This document shows positions 49,301 through 58,435 of a stretch of DNA of 61,841 bases, one piece after another. A program made the position numbers and the translations under genes. The first letter of the stretch is position 1; every line of letters begins with the position of its first letter. Under the pieces are notes generated by a model. The model was not told where the DNA came from and did no database searches. It was given only the letters and a program-made list of their open reading frames with translations. The stretch comes from a virus, in IMG/VR virus record IMGVR_UViG_3300050821_003130, positions 1 to 61,841 of that record; one strand, written 5' to 3'.

Positions 49301-49510
49301 TCAATCCTCTATGTTTTTAACAATTGTCGGAGAGTCCGGCATGACACTTTCTTCTAGATATCTGCGGATTGTCTCTGCCTCTCGAATCAGTGATGAGACA
49401 GATATCGAGTCATTTTCGGATGGGCAGACCGTTGCTAACCTCAAACAGCATAGTCGAATCTCAAGAGGAGTAGATGGCCATGGTCCGTTAATTCTTTCGC
49501 TCTCAGCCAT
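49301..49510 (-). CDS. Hypothetical protein, 69 residues
   Basis: Contains LRLATVCPSENDSISVSSL and ends in a polar helix. A weak GGG sequence precedes the ATG. Not recognised; moderate support. Confidence 0.5.
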   Translation of the reverse strand: MAESERINGPWPSTPLEIRLCCLRLATVCPSENDSISVSSLIREAETIRRYLEESVMPDSPTIVKNIED

Positions 49511-49513
49511 ATT

Positions 49514-49999
49514 TCAGCCCTTTCCCGCCACCCGCACGAAAACGACCTCCCGCGTGAACAGTCGGCCGATTCGTTCGGTCAGTTCCTTGTGCGGAACGTC
49601 CGTGAACTGCTCCACGATCATGTCACGCGCGCCGAGATTCTGCGCCCACCGCACGAGGTCGCCGTACAGGTGCAGGCACTCGGCAATATGCTCCTTGTCC
49701 TCACGGTCCTTGGCGATGACGAATTTCTCAAGCACCTCGGGGACCGGCGACAGCGTGTCACGCCAAACCTGAGCACACGCCACCGCCGATGGGGTGCGAA
49801 TGAACATGAACTCTCGGCTATCGATGATGCTGCGAATCCAGCCATCGACCTGGACCGCTTGCAAATGCGGCCACTTGACTTGGAGGCGCGGCAGAAGCCA
49901 GTTGCGCGTGTCGGTCCAGTCGGGCAGGACGAAATTGCGCGACGTGATGGTGCGCGGTGCGGCAGCTTCCTTCGGCTTGTCGGCGACGGCGGTGTTCAT
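49514..49999 (-). CDS. Virion-region hypothetical protein, possibly acetyltransferase-like
   Basis: 161 residues with alternating strands and helices (NWLLPRLQVKWPHLQAV, REFMFIRTPSAVACAQV and a final VVFVRV). Its size and strand pattern recall the GNAT-like internal proteins of podoviruses (T7 gp13-like), but this is inference. The ATG at 49999 is coupled to the previous stop. Confidence 0.55.
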   Translation of the reverse strand: MNTAVADKPKEAAAPRTITSRNFVLPDWTDTRNWLLPRLQVKWPHLQAVQVDGWIRSIIDSREFMFIRTPSAVACAQVWRDTLSPVPEVLEKFVIAKDREDKEHIAECLHLYGDLVRWAQNLGARDMIVEQFTDVPHKELTERIGRLFTREVVFVRVAGKG

Positions 50000-50001
50000 T
50001 C

Positions 50002-50346
50002 TCAAAGCCCCAATATAGAGGATGTCCGACTATGGAGATCCTGGTTCAGGTCGTTCCAGATTTCTAGCGCCTCTTTGTCGGCAAAGTCCATGTTCAGCAG
50101 ATTATACCCCGAAATTCCCAGGATTGCATTGATTTGATCATGCATCATCTGATGATGGTAGGCCCATGCGCCCATGTTCTGCGGGTCGATCGGGTCTAGC
50201 ACATATTCGGGCAGGGAGATGCCAAATCTCTGGAAAATGACCCGGATGTAGTCGCGGTGCTGTGCCATGTGGGAGAACGAAAACCCAGCCCAACCCTCTG
50301 CGGTGTCGGTGTTTTCTGGTAGCTCGGCATATGCTGCATCGGGCAT
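50002..50346 (-). CDS. Hypothetical protein of the tail region
   Basis: 114 residues, helical, with His-rich centre (WAYHHQMMHDQINAIL). Situated directly downstream of the nozzle gene. Not recognised. Confidence 0.58.
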   Translation of the reverse strand: MPDAAYAELPENTDTAEGWAGFSFSHMAQHRDYIRVIFQRFGISLPEYVLDPIDPQNMGAWAYHHQMMHDQINAILGISGYNLLNMDFADKEALEIWNDLNQDLHSRTSSILGL

Positions 50347-50350
50347 GGCG

Positions 50351-52651
50351 TCACCCTCGGTAATCGTGAACTATGCTGCTGATCATGGCCGAAATCAGCG
50401 ACATGTCGGCCGCCGCCGTGGTCATGGTGAACCCGGTCAACGCCCCCTGCTGGCCGATGGCCTGGGGTCCGAATACCTCGATTCCGTCCGGGCTGTCGGG
50501 TGCGATCGTATAGGCCGGACCTGGAGAATATCCGTTCGACGAACTATCCTCGTTGTCGATGTTGAATGTCACATTCGGGGTTATCCCACTGTAATACTGA
50601 CACATTCCCCACAGTCGTCCCGAGACCTTTGTCGTTTCGATCCCGACCGGCGTGTCCCAAAGCTTCGATTGAACCACCTTGTTGAAGGCGGAAGACGGCT
50701 GCTGGAACAGCGGATATATGTTGGTCCCGTCCGTCCCGTAGGCGGTAAAGACGGAGTTGATCTCCTGCGATGCGACGAAGGTCAGAGCCACGTCCTGCAT
50801 CGAGGCAAACCATTTTTTCCCATACCGCATGAACAGTTTGTTTACCGTCGCTCCGCTGATCGGGTCGGCTATGCGCACAAGCGTCATCTGGCATTTCTTG
50901 CCAAAGATCGTCGCCTGCGCGGAACTCAATTGCAGTCCGCCGAAATTGGGAACGGTGTTGTACACTCCGTCGAGGTCATCGCTGACCTTGAGCGCCTTGG
51001 CGCCGTTCATCTCATGGATGCCGAACGAGTTGGCAAGCATCAGGTTTTGCCCGTTCTTGATGACGGATGACGGGTAGGGAGTTCCGACCTCAGGATCAGC
51101 GTTGGTGTTGGTGAACGTCGTGGTGGGCGGCGACCCGGCCGTCTGGACACCGGAAATATAGTTGATGCACGAATCCCCGATCAGGAACAAAAACCCGTTG
51201 GTGCTGACCACCCGCTGATAGGCGATGCGCAGGAAGCTGTCGCTCGATTGCCGGTTTCCGCCACCGTCGCTCGTGGCAAAGTCAGTCACCGACCCCGGAG
51301 CGTTGAAAAATAGGTTCGTTCCGTTGATTACCCACACGGAGCCCTGATACGTCTCGACATCGGTTCCCTGCACCCCGAACGGCATGAGTGACACCGTGGC
51401 CGATGCATTTACCACCGGGTCGCTCACCGTGACGGTGGGGGGTGTGTTGCTGCCGTAAAGCCCTCCGCTTGCCACTGTCACTCCGGTGATCACACCACCG
51501 GTGATAATCAACTGCAATGACGCCTGCTGAATTGGAGACCCACCTCCAGAGCAAACGGCGGTGGCAGACGCGCTGTATCCAGTTCCTCCGCTTACAATCG
51601 TCACCGAGACAACGTGGAAATTTCCACTATCAGAGGCCGCAAGCGTCCCGGTCGGAGCGGTAGGAGAGAATCGATAATAATCGCCAGAGTTGACGATGGT
51701 CACTCCAGTGATAACACCTCCGGAAATTACCGGCTGAAGAACCGCCGACGTAACAATCGCCGTGCTGCTGGACGTTATTGTCAGGTTGAGAGTTGTAAAG
51801 CTTGAATATCCGCTGCCACCGTTGGTGACAACAACTGACCCGATTTTCCAGTGCGGTGAAATCGGAGGACTGCTGTTGAAGTTTACGAAAGTGACCGTGA
51901 ACGTCGCTCCGGTGCCGCCTCCGGTTGATGCCAGATTGGCAGTCAATGACGCGCCGGTGCCGCCTGAATTTCCTCCGGAGAATACGAGCGTGACCGTCTG
52001 CCCTGGCAAATAACCTTGGCCGGGATTGGTCACTGTTACAGTGGTCACCACGCCGCCCGCAACCGTGGCAACGAATGTCGCGCCCGTTCCGCTGCCTCCA
52101 GACGCCACAACAATAGGCGATGAATTGTATCCCGCTCCAACGTTTGTCAGCGTGACCACAGGACCAAGTGTCCCGGACTTATAAACAATAGACCCATCCC
52201 AAATCCAATATCCGTTGGTCTGATTTGCAACAATTATCAGGTAGCTATGACCATACTGAGAGATTCCGAACTGTCCTATCGTTGGGTTTAATATAGAGGA
52301 CCCTGCGAGGATTACCGTGATCGCTCCATCAGATATGCGAATCTGAACCGCAACCCCATTCGTCAAAACCGCCACGCAATAGGCTGTGGTTCCGATGTTG
52401 TAAAAGTCGTACCAGACGATTGATGCTCCGACCCCGACGGTGAAAATGGTGGTCCCGATCCCGTACAATGTCCGCAGATTACGCGGCGCAATGGGGAAGA
52501 ATCCGTCGATCCAAAAGCATTGACGATCGTCCACCCCAACGCGCGTGGCCTGTGTGTTCATCCCCTCGAACGCCTCCATGGTCAGGGGGCGCTCGTTGAT
52601 CGGAATCAGCGGGTTGGGCTTTTCGCCTTCAGGCTCGGAGACGGTGAGCAT
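50351..52651 (-). CDS. Tail nozzle protein (T7 gp12-like) with Gly-Tyr repeat inserts
   Basis: 766 residues. N-terminal EGMNTQATRVGVDDRQCFWIDGFFPIAP fits the start of podovirus nozzle proteins. A large middle section (about 165-430) is built of repeated units such as NVGAGYNSSPIVVASGGSG and GGSGYSSFTTLNLTITSSS. Segments like GSVWVINGTNLFF and GIHEMNGAKALKVSDDL resemble propeller-type strands near the C-terminus. It closes the tail and probably carries fibres. Confidence 0.75.
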   Translation of the reverse strand: MLTVSEPEGEKPNPLIPINERPLTMEAFEGMNTQATRVGVDDRQCFWIDGFFPIAPRNLRTLYGIGTTIFTVGVGASIVWYDFYNIGTTAYCVAVLTNGVAVQIRISDGAITVILAGSSILNPTIGQFGISQYGHSYLIIVANQTNGYWIWDGSIVYKSGTLGPVVTLTNVGAGYNSSPIVVASGGSGTGATFVATVAGGVVTTVTVTNPGQGYLPGQTVTLVFSGGNSGGTGASLTANLASTGGGTGATFTVTFVNFNSSPPISPHWKIGSVVVTNGGSGYSSFTTLNLTITSSSTAIVTSAVLQPVISGGVITGVTIVNSGDYYRFSPTAPTGTLAASDSGNFHVVSVTIVSGGTGYSASATAVCSGGGSPIQQASLQLIITGGVITGVTVASGGLYGSNTPPTVTVSDPVVNASATVSLMPFGVQGTDVETYQGSVWVINGTNLFFNAPGSVTDFATSDGGGNRQSSDSFLRIAYQRVVSTNGFLFLIGDSCINYISGVQTAGSPPTTTFTNTNADPEVGTPYPSSVIKNGQNLMLANSFGIHEMNGAKALKVSDDLDGVYNTVPNFGGLQLSSAQATIFGKKCQMTLVRIADPISGATVNKLFMRYGKKWFASMQDVALTFVASQEINSVFTAYGTDGTNIYPLFQQPSSAFNKVVQSKLWDTPVGIETTKVSGRLWGMCQYYSGITPNVTFNIDNEDSSSNGYSPGPAYTIAPDSPDGIEVFGPQAIGQQGALTGFTMTTAAADMSLISAMISSIVHDYRG

Positions 52652-52681
52652 CAGACGGCCCCCTTGACGCAGCGGCGCCAA

Positions 52682-53590
52682 TGTGGTGACACTTGGCTAC
52701 TGAACAGGAGGGCAGACATGGCGCGAATCAGGCAGACAATCACGTTCACCGCACCGCAGATGAAGTGGCTCGTAAAGAACGCTGCGGCGCTCGGAGTAAC
52801 CGTATCAGAGATGATTCGCCGGATCATCGATAGGCACCGAGAGACCGTTTTCAGCAAGGCCCCGAAGGGGTGGCCGAAATCCGATGACTGAGGTCGAGTG
52901 CGCGGAGTGCGGCGGTCCCGTGGTACAGAAGCCGCACGTTCGGCCAATGAAGTTCTGTTGCCGACGATGCGGCTACCTGTACCACAAGAAGCATCCTGCG
53001 ACGTATCGAAAACCGAAAGATGGCGTATGTGACGTTTGCTCTGAACCATTTGTGCGCTTGAAAAACAATCAACGGTACTGCTCGCGCACGTGCTATGTGA
53101 AGGCGTGGCCGATAAACAACCGTAAAAAACACAACAAGAAGTCACGCACCAGACGTCAGGAAAAGAGTGAGTGGTATCGAAGAAATGAGCCACGTTATGC
53201 CCGCACATATCGAAGCAATGTCACCGGCATCCGGCCATGGGAATTCCTGATCAAATCAGCAAGGTCGAGAGCGAAGGAAAAGGGGTTTGAATACGAGTTG
53301 GATGATGAGTGGGCAAGCCAACGATGGACCGGGTGCTGCGAAATTACGGGTATCAGCTTCACAACTAATCCACGCAAAGCAGGACCGCACCCCTGGTCGG
53401 CGACAGTAGACCGAATCGATTCCAGCATCGGGTACACAAAGAAGAATTCACGCTTCATTCTGTGGGCCTGTAACGCCCTTAGGGGGACAGGAACGGACGC
53501 TGACATGATGAGATTCGCTAAAGCTATAGCAGCCAGTGCGGGAAACATGGATGGATCGTCGGACATATCCGTTTTCCTCTCCTTGCCCGC
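52682..53590 (+). mobile_element. Plus-strand RHH + HNH cassette inside the structural operon
   Basis: Two coupled plus-strand genes lie between the nozzle and adaptor genes, both of which are on the minus strand. The cassette has its own ribosome binding site, and its last stop shares the CTAG with the adaptor stop. This is the layout of a homing-endonuclease insertion. Exact ends are uncertain. Confidence 0.72.
52718..52891 (+). CDS. Ribbon-helix-helix regulator of the cassette
   Basis: 57 residues: ITFTAPQMKWLVKNAAALGVTVSEMIRRIIDRH is an RHH fold. AGGAGG precedes the ATG by six bases. Probably regulates the cassette. Overlaps the nuclease start. Confidence 0.7.
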   Translation: MARIRQTITFTAPQMKWLVKNAAALGVTVSEMIRRIIDRHRETVFSKAPKGWPKSDD

Positions 53591-53594
53591 CTAG
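52884..53594 (+). CDS. HNH endonuclease with N-terminal zinc fingers
   Basis: 236 residues: CAEC, CCRRC, CDVC and CSRTC at the N-terminus, a basic linker, then a catalytic half with CCEITGIS, SATVDRIDSSIGYTKKNSRF and ILWACNAL, the HNH variant in which Asp-Arg-Ile carries the core. A homing endonuclease is likely. Ends at a CTAG shared with the adaptor gene. Confidence 0.82.
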   Translation: MTEVECAECGGPVVQKPHVRPMKFCCRRCGYLYHKKHPATYRKPKDGVCDVCSEPFVRLKNNQRYCSRTCYVKAWPINNRKKHNKKSRTRRQEKSEWYRRNEPRYARTYRSNVTGIRPWEFLIKSARSRAKEKGFEYELDDEWASQRWTGCCEITGISFTTNPRKAGPHPWSATVDRIDSSIGYTKKNSRFILWACNALRGTGTDADMMRFAKAIAASAGNMDGSSDISVFLSLPA

Positions 53595-54529
53595 CCTATT
53601 GGGCGACCATAGGGGTTTGGTCTCCGCCCAGGACGTGCCGCAATAGAATATCCATGATTAAACTTCTCAAATAACTCCAGGTGCATTCTGGCCATATTTG
53701 GATTCTGTAGACTCAGGTAGCCCCAGTAACAAGCAAAATGAGCTATCCCATCCGTCCATGGCTGAGGAATGGCTTCTACAGATTGGTCATCCGTCAGGTC
53801 GCTCGGCAGGGCTCTGAAGACCATTTCGCATTGCCAATTTGTCGAAGGTAACGGATATAAAAACAAAGACCCTGCGGTTCCTTGCGCAAGTTGCGCAGCA
53901 AAGAATGGAACGTATTGGTAGGAATTGGTAAATTGTCTCAGCAGCGCATTGTACGTGGAGAAGGATTGAACAACTAACGAATAGCGCTGAGCAGCATACA
54001 AAATACTAATTGATTCAACATAGTACACACTATCGAGACCAGGAAACTGGCTCAGATCAATGTCGCTGAACAGGTACACCTCCTGTCCTTGGACAAGCTT
54101 GCTTACATACGATGTATTGATGGTTACCGCAGCGCCAGCGCCCGTTGGATCGGAAATGGTCGCTGACGGCAAAAAGTAACCGCTTCCGCCGTATCCGATT
54201 AGAACCGACGATATGGTCCCCGCGGACGTAAGAGCGGTGGCTGTCGCTTGAGCGCCGTTCGGAAACGGCCTCATCCCGCTCGGATAGTCCGGTGGAGTTA
54301 TAGTCACCGTTGGTGACGTATATCCGTGGCCTCCACTAACAACACTCGCAGAAATGCAAGCGCCCGCGATAGGCGTGATTCCCCTGCAGCATGAAGTTCT
54401 GAGAGCAATCTCTCGCCGCGCCCGGTTGATCCACTGAATAATATCCGGCGGGTCAATCTCCTGCTGCTTCTGCTCGCGGAGCAGGGTTTGCACATCGGAA
54501 AGATAGGTGAACAGCGTGGGTGCCGGCAT
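53591..54529 (-). CDS. Head-tail adaptor protein with repeat insert (copy A)
   Basis: 312 residues, gp11-like head-tail adaptor by position and helical ends (IIQWINRARREIALR and a terminal FEKFNHGY). An insert with GGHGYTSPTVTITPPD and GGSGYFLPSATISDPTG carries the Gly-Tyr repeat seen in the nozzle. Shares AIPQPWTDGIAHFA with the next gene. Confidence 0.72.
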   Translation of the reverse strand: MPAPTLFTYLSDVQTLLREQKQQEIDPPDIIQWINRARREIALRTSCCRGITPIAGACISASVVSGGHGYTSPTVTITPPDYPSGMRPFPNGAQATATALTSAGTISSVLIGYGGSGYFLPSATISDPTGAGAAVTINTSYVSKLVQGQEVYLFSDIDLSQFPGLDSVYYVESISILYAAQRYSLVVQSFSTYNALLRQFTNSYQYVPFFAAQLAQGTAGSLFLYPLPSTNWQCEMVFRALPSDLTDDQSVEAIPQPWTDGIAHFACYWGYLSLQNPNMARMHLELFEKFNHGYSIAARPGRRPNPYGRPIG

Positions 54530-54531
54530 CG

Positions 54532-55263
54532 TCAGCCCCCGCTCGATTGCCGAGGCGCGATGCCGAGCTTGTTGGCGTCCGTCCTATCCGTCTCCTGCGC
54601 GTAGATATAGCGCGTGACGGATGGATTGGAGAACCGACGAGCGCGGTTGGTGAATTCCTCGTACCTTTCATACATTCTGTTGGCATCCGCCGTGCGCGCC
54701 CCGCTCTGCGCCGATAGCAGGGCAAAGAATGCGGCCAGGAACTGCACAGCGTCCTGCCAGAGCGGCGGGATGGCCTCAACCGTGGTGTCGTCCACCAGCG
54801 GGATCGGGAGGCACACGCAGTCGCACGTGAGGACGTAGACCAGATCGGGGATTGGGTCGATGTAGAAGCTGCCCGTCGATCCCTGGGCATACTGCGCCCA
54901 TCGGAGCGGAGGGCCGCTCCCCGGAACAGGATTGTTCATGGCGTAGAACTGGAACCACTGCCACGGGCGAGGTCTGACCCACTTCTGACCGGACGCCACA
55001 GAGTAGAGAATGCTGCGGACGTTCAGCGGACCAAGGATTCCGTTGGTCGCCGAAACTCCGGTGCTGATGCTGGCGAAGTTGTAGGGACGCTGTCCGATCG
55101 CGGTGTTGATAGTTCCGAGAAACCGGATGCTCTCGCTCTCGCCTGCCAACTGACCGCGAGCGAGGTTGATCGCATTCGTCAGCGTCGTGTTATCGTATAG
55201 GGGAGTAGGCGCTGGCGGATTCTGCAACAGCGTCTGCGTCTGTAAAAGGTACTTGTTCAGCAA
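54532..55263 (-). CDS. Head-tail adaptor protein (copy B, TTG start)
   Basis: 243 residues, paralogous to its neighbour: VDDTTVEAIPPLWQDAVQFL against TDDQSVEAIPQPWTDGIAHF, and a similar YAQGSTGSFYIDPIPD segment. Starts at a TTG preceded by AAGGGAG; that ribosome binding site is inside a hairpin. A second adaptor or a specialised connector. Confidence 0.7.
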   Translation of the reverse strand: MLNKYLLQTQTLLQNPPAPTPLYDNTTLTNAINLARGQLAGESESIRFLGTINTAIGQRPYNFASISTGVSATNGILGPLNVRSILYSVASGQKWVRPRPWQWFQFYAMNNPVPGSGPPLRWAQYAQGSTGSFYIDPIPDLVYVLTCDCVCLPIPLVDDTTVEAIPPLWQDAVQFLAAFFALLSAQSGARTADANRMYERYEEFTNRARRFSNPSVTRYIYAQETDRTDANKLGIAPRQSSGG

Positions 55264-55307
55264 CGGCGGTCTCCCTTATGAACCGCCGTTATCTCCCGCT
55301 ACGGCGG
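55261..55307 (-). promoter_or_regulatory. Mutually exclusive hairpins over the adaptor B start
   Basis: On the minus strand ACGGCGGT (55282-55289) can pair with ACCGCCGT (55263-55270), which abuts the TTG start and puts AAGGGAG in its loop, or with an upstream CCGCCGT (55301-55307). CCCGC and GCGGG can form a further small hairpin overlapping the upstream copy. The arrangement would let the leader switch between a closed and an open ribosome binding site. Confidence 0.55.
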
Positions 55308-55349
55308 GGATGTCGGGGTAGAGGCCCCAGCCCCTATCCCCGTGAGGTC

Positions 55350-55583
55350 TCAGGTTGCCTTGCCGATCGCCGTGTTCGCGGCATCGATGGCGGTCCTGAG
55401 CTTCTTGTGCGCAGCGGAAAGGGCTTCTGAGGCCGCTTCAAGATCGTGCGCGGCCGTCTTTGACACCGCCGCTGCGGATGCCACCTTGGCTGTCTGATCG
55501 GACATGTCTTTGTGGGCCGCATCGATGGCCGGCAAGCATTCCGCCATTTCGGCTTTCAGGGTCGCGTTTTTCAGTTCGCTCAT
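55350..55583 (-). CDS. Small coiled-coil protein
   Basis: 77 residues: nearly all helix (LEAASEALSAAHKKLRTAI) with GGAG before the ATG. It lies between capsid-associated and adaptor genes. Perhaps an assembly helper. Confidence 0.65.
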   Translation of the reverse strand: MSELKNATLKAEMAECLPAIDAAHKDMSDQTAKVASAAAVSKTAAHDLEAASEALSAAHKKLRTAIDAANTAIGKAT

Positions 55584-55605
55584 AGGAGTTCTCCTGTTGG
55601 GTCGA

Positions 55606-56745
55606 TCAGACCCTCAATTGCTGAAGCCTGCAGAGCCCGTTGGCCGACCCGACGATGGCGACAACGCTTGGGCCGGTGGCGCCGACCGAGCCGGCGGTGG
55701 GCGTCACGATCAGGGTCGGGGTGGCGCCGACGAACAGGCCGCCGTCGTAGATGGTCGACACGCTGACCAGCGATCCGCCGGTGTTGGCCAACCCGCCCGT
55801 CGCCGGTCTCGGGATGAAGCTGATCAGCTCGATATCCGGGTTGGTGTTGACCGCGGTAGAGGTCGGGACGCCGCCAACCGTGAGGAATGCGCCCGCATCC
55901 GTGATGCCGGTGCCGCCGGAGATGACGGTAGCGCCGGTCAGGGTCTGCATCAGCTGGGCAACCGCCGTCGCACTCGAGCCACCCGTCCCCGTGATGGTCA
56001 AGGTTGGGGCGGTGGTCACCGGAGCGCCGGGGTTGGTGCAGATGACAGCGGCGATCGACCCGGAACCGATCAGAGCCGAGGTCGCGGTCGCGGCCACGAT
56101 CGCCGTGGTGCTGAGCAGGTTCGGATCGGCCGGGTTCGGCAGGATCGTGATGGTCGGAGCCGTCAGGTAGCCGGCGCCGCGGTTCGTGAGGGTGACACCG
56201 GTCACCGTGCCGCTGGTGATCGTTGAATAGGCGGTCGCCTGAACGCCAGGCGAGGGAGGCGCCGGTATGAACACCAGCGGCGCGATGCCGTACCCCGAAC
56301 CCGTAGCCGTAACTGACGTGATGCTGACCTGTCCGCCGACGATCGGGAGCCACGTCGATCCACCCGTACCGCTGGCCGTGCAAGTCGTGGTTCCGGTCGG
56401 ATAGCCAGAGCCGGCATTGGTCACCACCGCACCGACCGGGCAGCCGGTCAGATTGGCGATACGCACATTCTGCCCATCACTCTGGATGAACTGCGGCGTG
56501 CCGCGAAATCCGGTCGCCGGGGTGCGGAAGATTCCGGTGGTTGGATCTGCCCATTGGACGATGATCGGTCCACCGATGTCAATCAGCCAATCACCGCGGA
56601 GCAACGGCATGGCCTGGCCAGGAGCGAGCACGACTTCGTTTGTGGCGAAGTCAGGAGAGCTGCCCAAACCAGCCAGGAGCTCCGAAGGATAAAGAGCCTG
56701 ATTGGCCTGAAGGCCTACCCCAACGCCACCAAGAGGACCGGGCAT
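55606..56745 (-). CDS. Virion protein with repeated GxGYxxxP beta units
   Basis: 379 residues; the N-terminal 100 residues are specific, and the rest contains several units such as NAGSGYPTGTTTC, GSGYGIAPLVFIPAP and GAGYLTAPTITILPN, the same repeat as in the nozzle and adaptor A. Probably a decoration or connector protein. GGAG precedes the ATG. Confidence 0.68.
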   Translation of the reverse strand: MPGPLGGVGVGLQANQALYPSELLAGLGSSPDFATNEVVLAPGQAMPLLRGDWLIDIGGPIIVQWADPTTGIFRTPATGFRGTPQFIQSDGQNVRIANLTGCPVGAVVTNAGSGYPTGTTTCTASGTGGSTWLPIVGGQVSITSVTATGSGYGIAPLVFIPAPPSPGVQATAYSTITSGTVTGVTLTNRGAGYLTAPTITILPNPADPNLLSTTAIVAATATSALIGSGSIAAVICTNPGAPVTTAPTLTITGTGGSSATAVAQLMQTLTGATVISGGTGITDAGAFLTVGGVPTSTAVNTNPDIELISFIPRPATGGLANTGGSLVSVSTIYDGGLFVGATPTLIVTPTAGSVGATGPSVVAIVGSANGLCRLQQLRV

Positions 56746-56766
56746 GTGATATTCTCCTATAAGTCC

Positions 56767-57813
56767 TCAGAACGCCGATCCAGGCAATCCGTATGCCCAG
56801 CAACCAGAGGATGATTTCGCGCTGATCACGTCGTAGCCGCAGACCACGATGCCTTGCTGGCCGATCTGACCGAGCGGCACGAGCGAGTAGAAGCCCGAGA
56901 AGTCGAAGGCGGCGTCCTCGCTCATGTACATCGCCGTGTACTTCACATTCGGGAAGAACATGCTGCCTTTCGGGCAGAAGTGATCGGCGAAGATCGGGAC
57001 GCCCGACACGTTCAGGTTCGGGAACGAGGACCGCAGAGGCGTGTCCATCGTGTAGGACTTGCCGGGGTTGACGAACGCCGTCTCCGTCCCGACGAAATCG
57101 TTGTTGAGCGTGGCGAAGTCGCCCGGGTTCATCACGCCATAGGTCGGGGCCTCGCCGCCGGCCACGTCGGTGATCTTGGTGAGCAGCGCCTGTGTCGCCT
57201 TGCGGGTCGCGCCCGCAGTGAACGGCGTGGTCCACGGCGTGGATGCCAGATTGATGTACTGGCCCTGGAAGTTGGCGTTGCCTTGCGCGTTGCGGTTGAT
57301 GCCGCCGTAGGTAGGGAAATTGGTGCCGTTGTCGAATGCGGATTGGAAGCTGTCGGGATACAGCGGCTGGGCCGAATTGTTGGTGTAGAGCAAGGTCGCC
57401 ATCTGCTGGCGAGTGACTGCATAGGCGTCGTTCATGCGCGCCTTGAGGATCGGGATCACGACCTCGGTCGATTGGATGATGCTCTCGCCGAATGGCAGCG
57501 GGATCGGGACCACCCAGAATGCCAAATTCCACTGGCCGTTCTGAATGCCCGGGATGACTTGCGGGGAGTTGAACCCACCGCCGTACCCGGTGAACTGCCC
57601 CTGCACCATCGAATTGCCCTGCATCGGGATGGTAACTTGGTTCAAGCCACCGGCCGCCTTTTGGGCATTGCCGATCAGGTAGAACAGCGACGGCGAGGCG
57701 AAGTACATCTGGACAAAGAGGTTTTTCACATACGCGCGGCGTGTCGCTGCCGTAAGTTCCAAAAATAGAGAACTAGACGCAGCCGGGACGACGCCCGTAT
57801 TACCGATCGGCAT
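56767..57813 (-). CDS. Major capsid protein
   Basis: 348 residues in the right place, after the scaffold gene and before the decoration-type gene. Long loops and mixed strands (NLFVQMYFASPSLFYLIGNAQK, QVTIPMQGNSMVQGQ, FVGTETAFVNPGKS) with no repeats, fitting an HK97-fold shell protein of podovirus type. GGAGA is well placed before the ATG. Confidence 0.78.
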   Translation of the reverse strand: MPIGNTGVVPAASSSLFLELTAATRRAYVKNLFVQMYFASPSLFYLIGNAQKAAGGLNQVTIPMQGNSMVQGQFTGYGGGFNSPQVIPGIQNGQWNLAFWVVPIPLPFGESIIQSTEVVIPILKARMNDAYAVTRQQMATLLYTNNSAQPLYPDSFQSAFDNGTNFPTYGGINRNAQGNANFQGQYINLASTPWTTPFTAGATRKATQALLTKITDVAGGEAPTYGVMNPGDFATLNNDFVGTETAFVNPGKSYTMDTPLRSSFPNLNVSGVPIFADHFCPKGSMFFPNVKYTAMYMSEDAAFDFSGFYSLVPLGQIGQQGIVVCGYDVISAKSSSGCWAYGLPGSAF

Positions 57814-57828
57814 GACGCAAGTCTCCTA

Positions 57829-58422
57829 TCAGCGCTTTTGCGCGCCACGAACCTCGTTGATCGCTTCCCACGCAGCCCTATCCACGGCCGCGCTGTCGTC
57901 TCCGCGACCCTCAATCATCTTCTTGAGAAGATCATCATCCCCCTGACGTGCCGCCGAGATCACATCGAACATGCGGCCGGACGCCGGAGCGGCGGGCGGG
58001 GGCGGCGGGTTGTGGCGCAGGAAGATGGCCCAGGCGTCGTCCACGTCGGTCTCGCCCTTCTTTGTCATCAGCTCGCGCAGGGCCTTCTCGCCCTCGTCGG
58101 TGAGACCCTCGGTCTGCCGCAGTCGGGCAATGCCGGAATCGATCGAGTTGGAAAGCCTCTCCAGGCGGCGCTCGGCCTCGTCCTTCTCGCGCTGCGTCTT
58201 GGATTCGGTGATGAAGTCCGTCACGGTCTTGGTGAGCTCGCCGACCTTGGCATTGACCACGGTCTCCATCTCGATTTCCGGATGAACGACGGTCGGGTCG
58301 ATTTCCTTCTCGGCCAGCTTCAGGAGCTTGGCGGACGACGGCTTGGCGAGCATCGCCTTGACCGTGTTGCGGAGCTTCTGGTTTGCCAGAAACTCCTCCT
58401 CGTCGACCTCTATTTTCGGCAT
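57829..58422 (-). CDS. Scaffolding protein
   Basis: 197 residues, acidic/basic alternating helices (EKDEAERRLERLSNSID) and a Pro-rich hinge, directly before the capsid gene: the usual size, composition and position of a phage scaffold. No protease domain is present. Confidence 0.78.
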   Translation of the reverse strand: MPKIEVDEEEFLANQKLRNTVKAMLAKPSSAKLLKLAEKEIDPTVVHPEIEMETVVNAKVGELTKTVTDFITESKTQREKDEAERRLERLSNSIDSGIARLRQTEGLTDEGEKALRELMTKKGETDVDDAWAIFLRHNPPPPPAAPASGRMFDVISAARQGDDDLLKKMIEGRGDDSAAVDRAAWEAINEVRGAQKR

Positions 58423-58435
58423 TGGTCAGGCGTCC

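Noticed and set aside
56854-57768. 304-residue plus-strand frame opposite the capsid gene
   Set aside because: Antisense to the capsid gene, Arg/Val-rich shadow.
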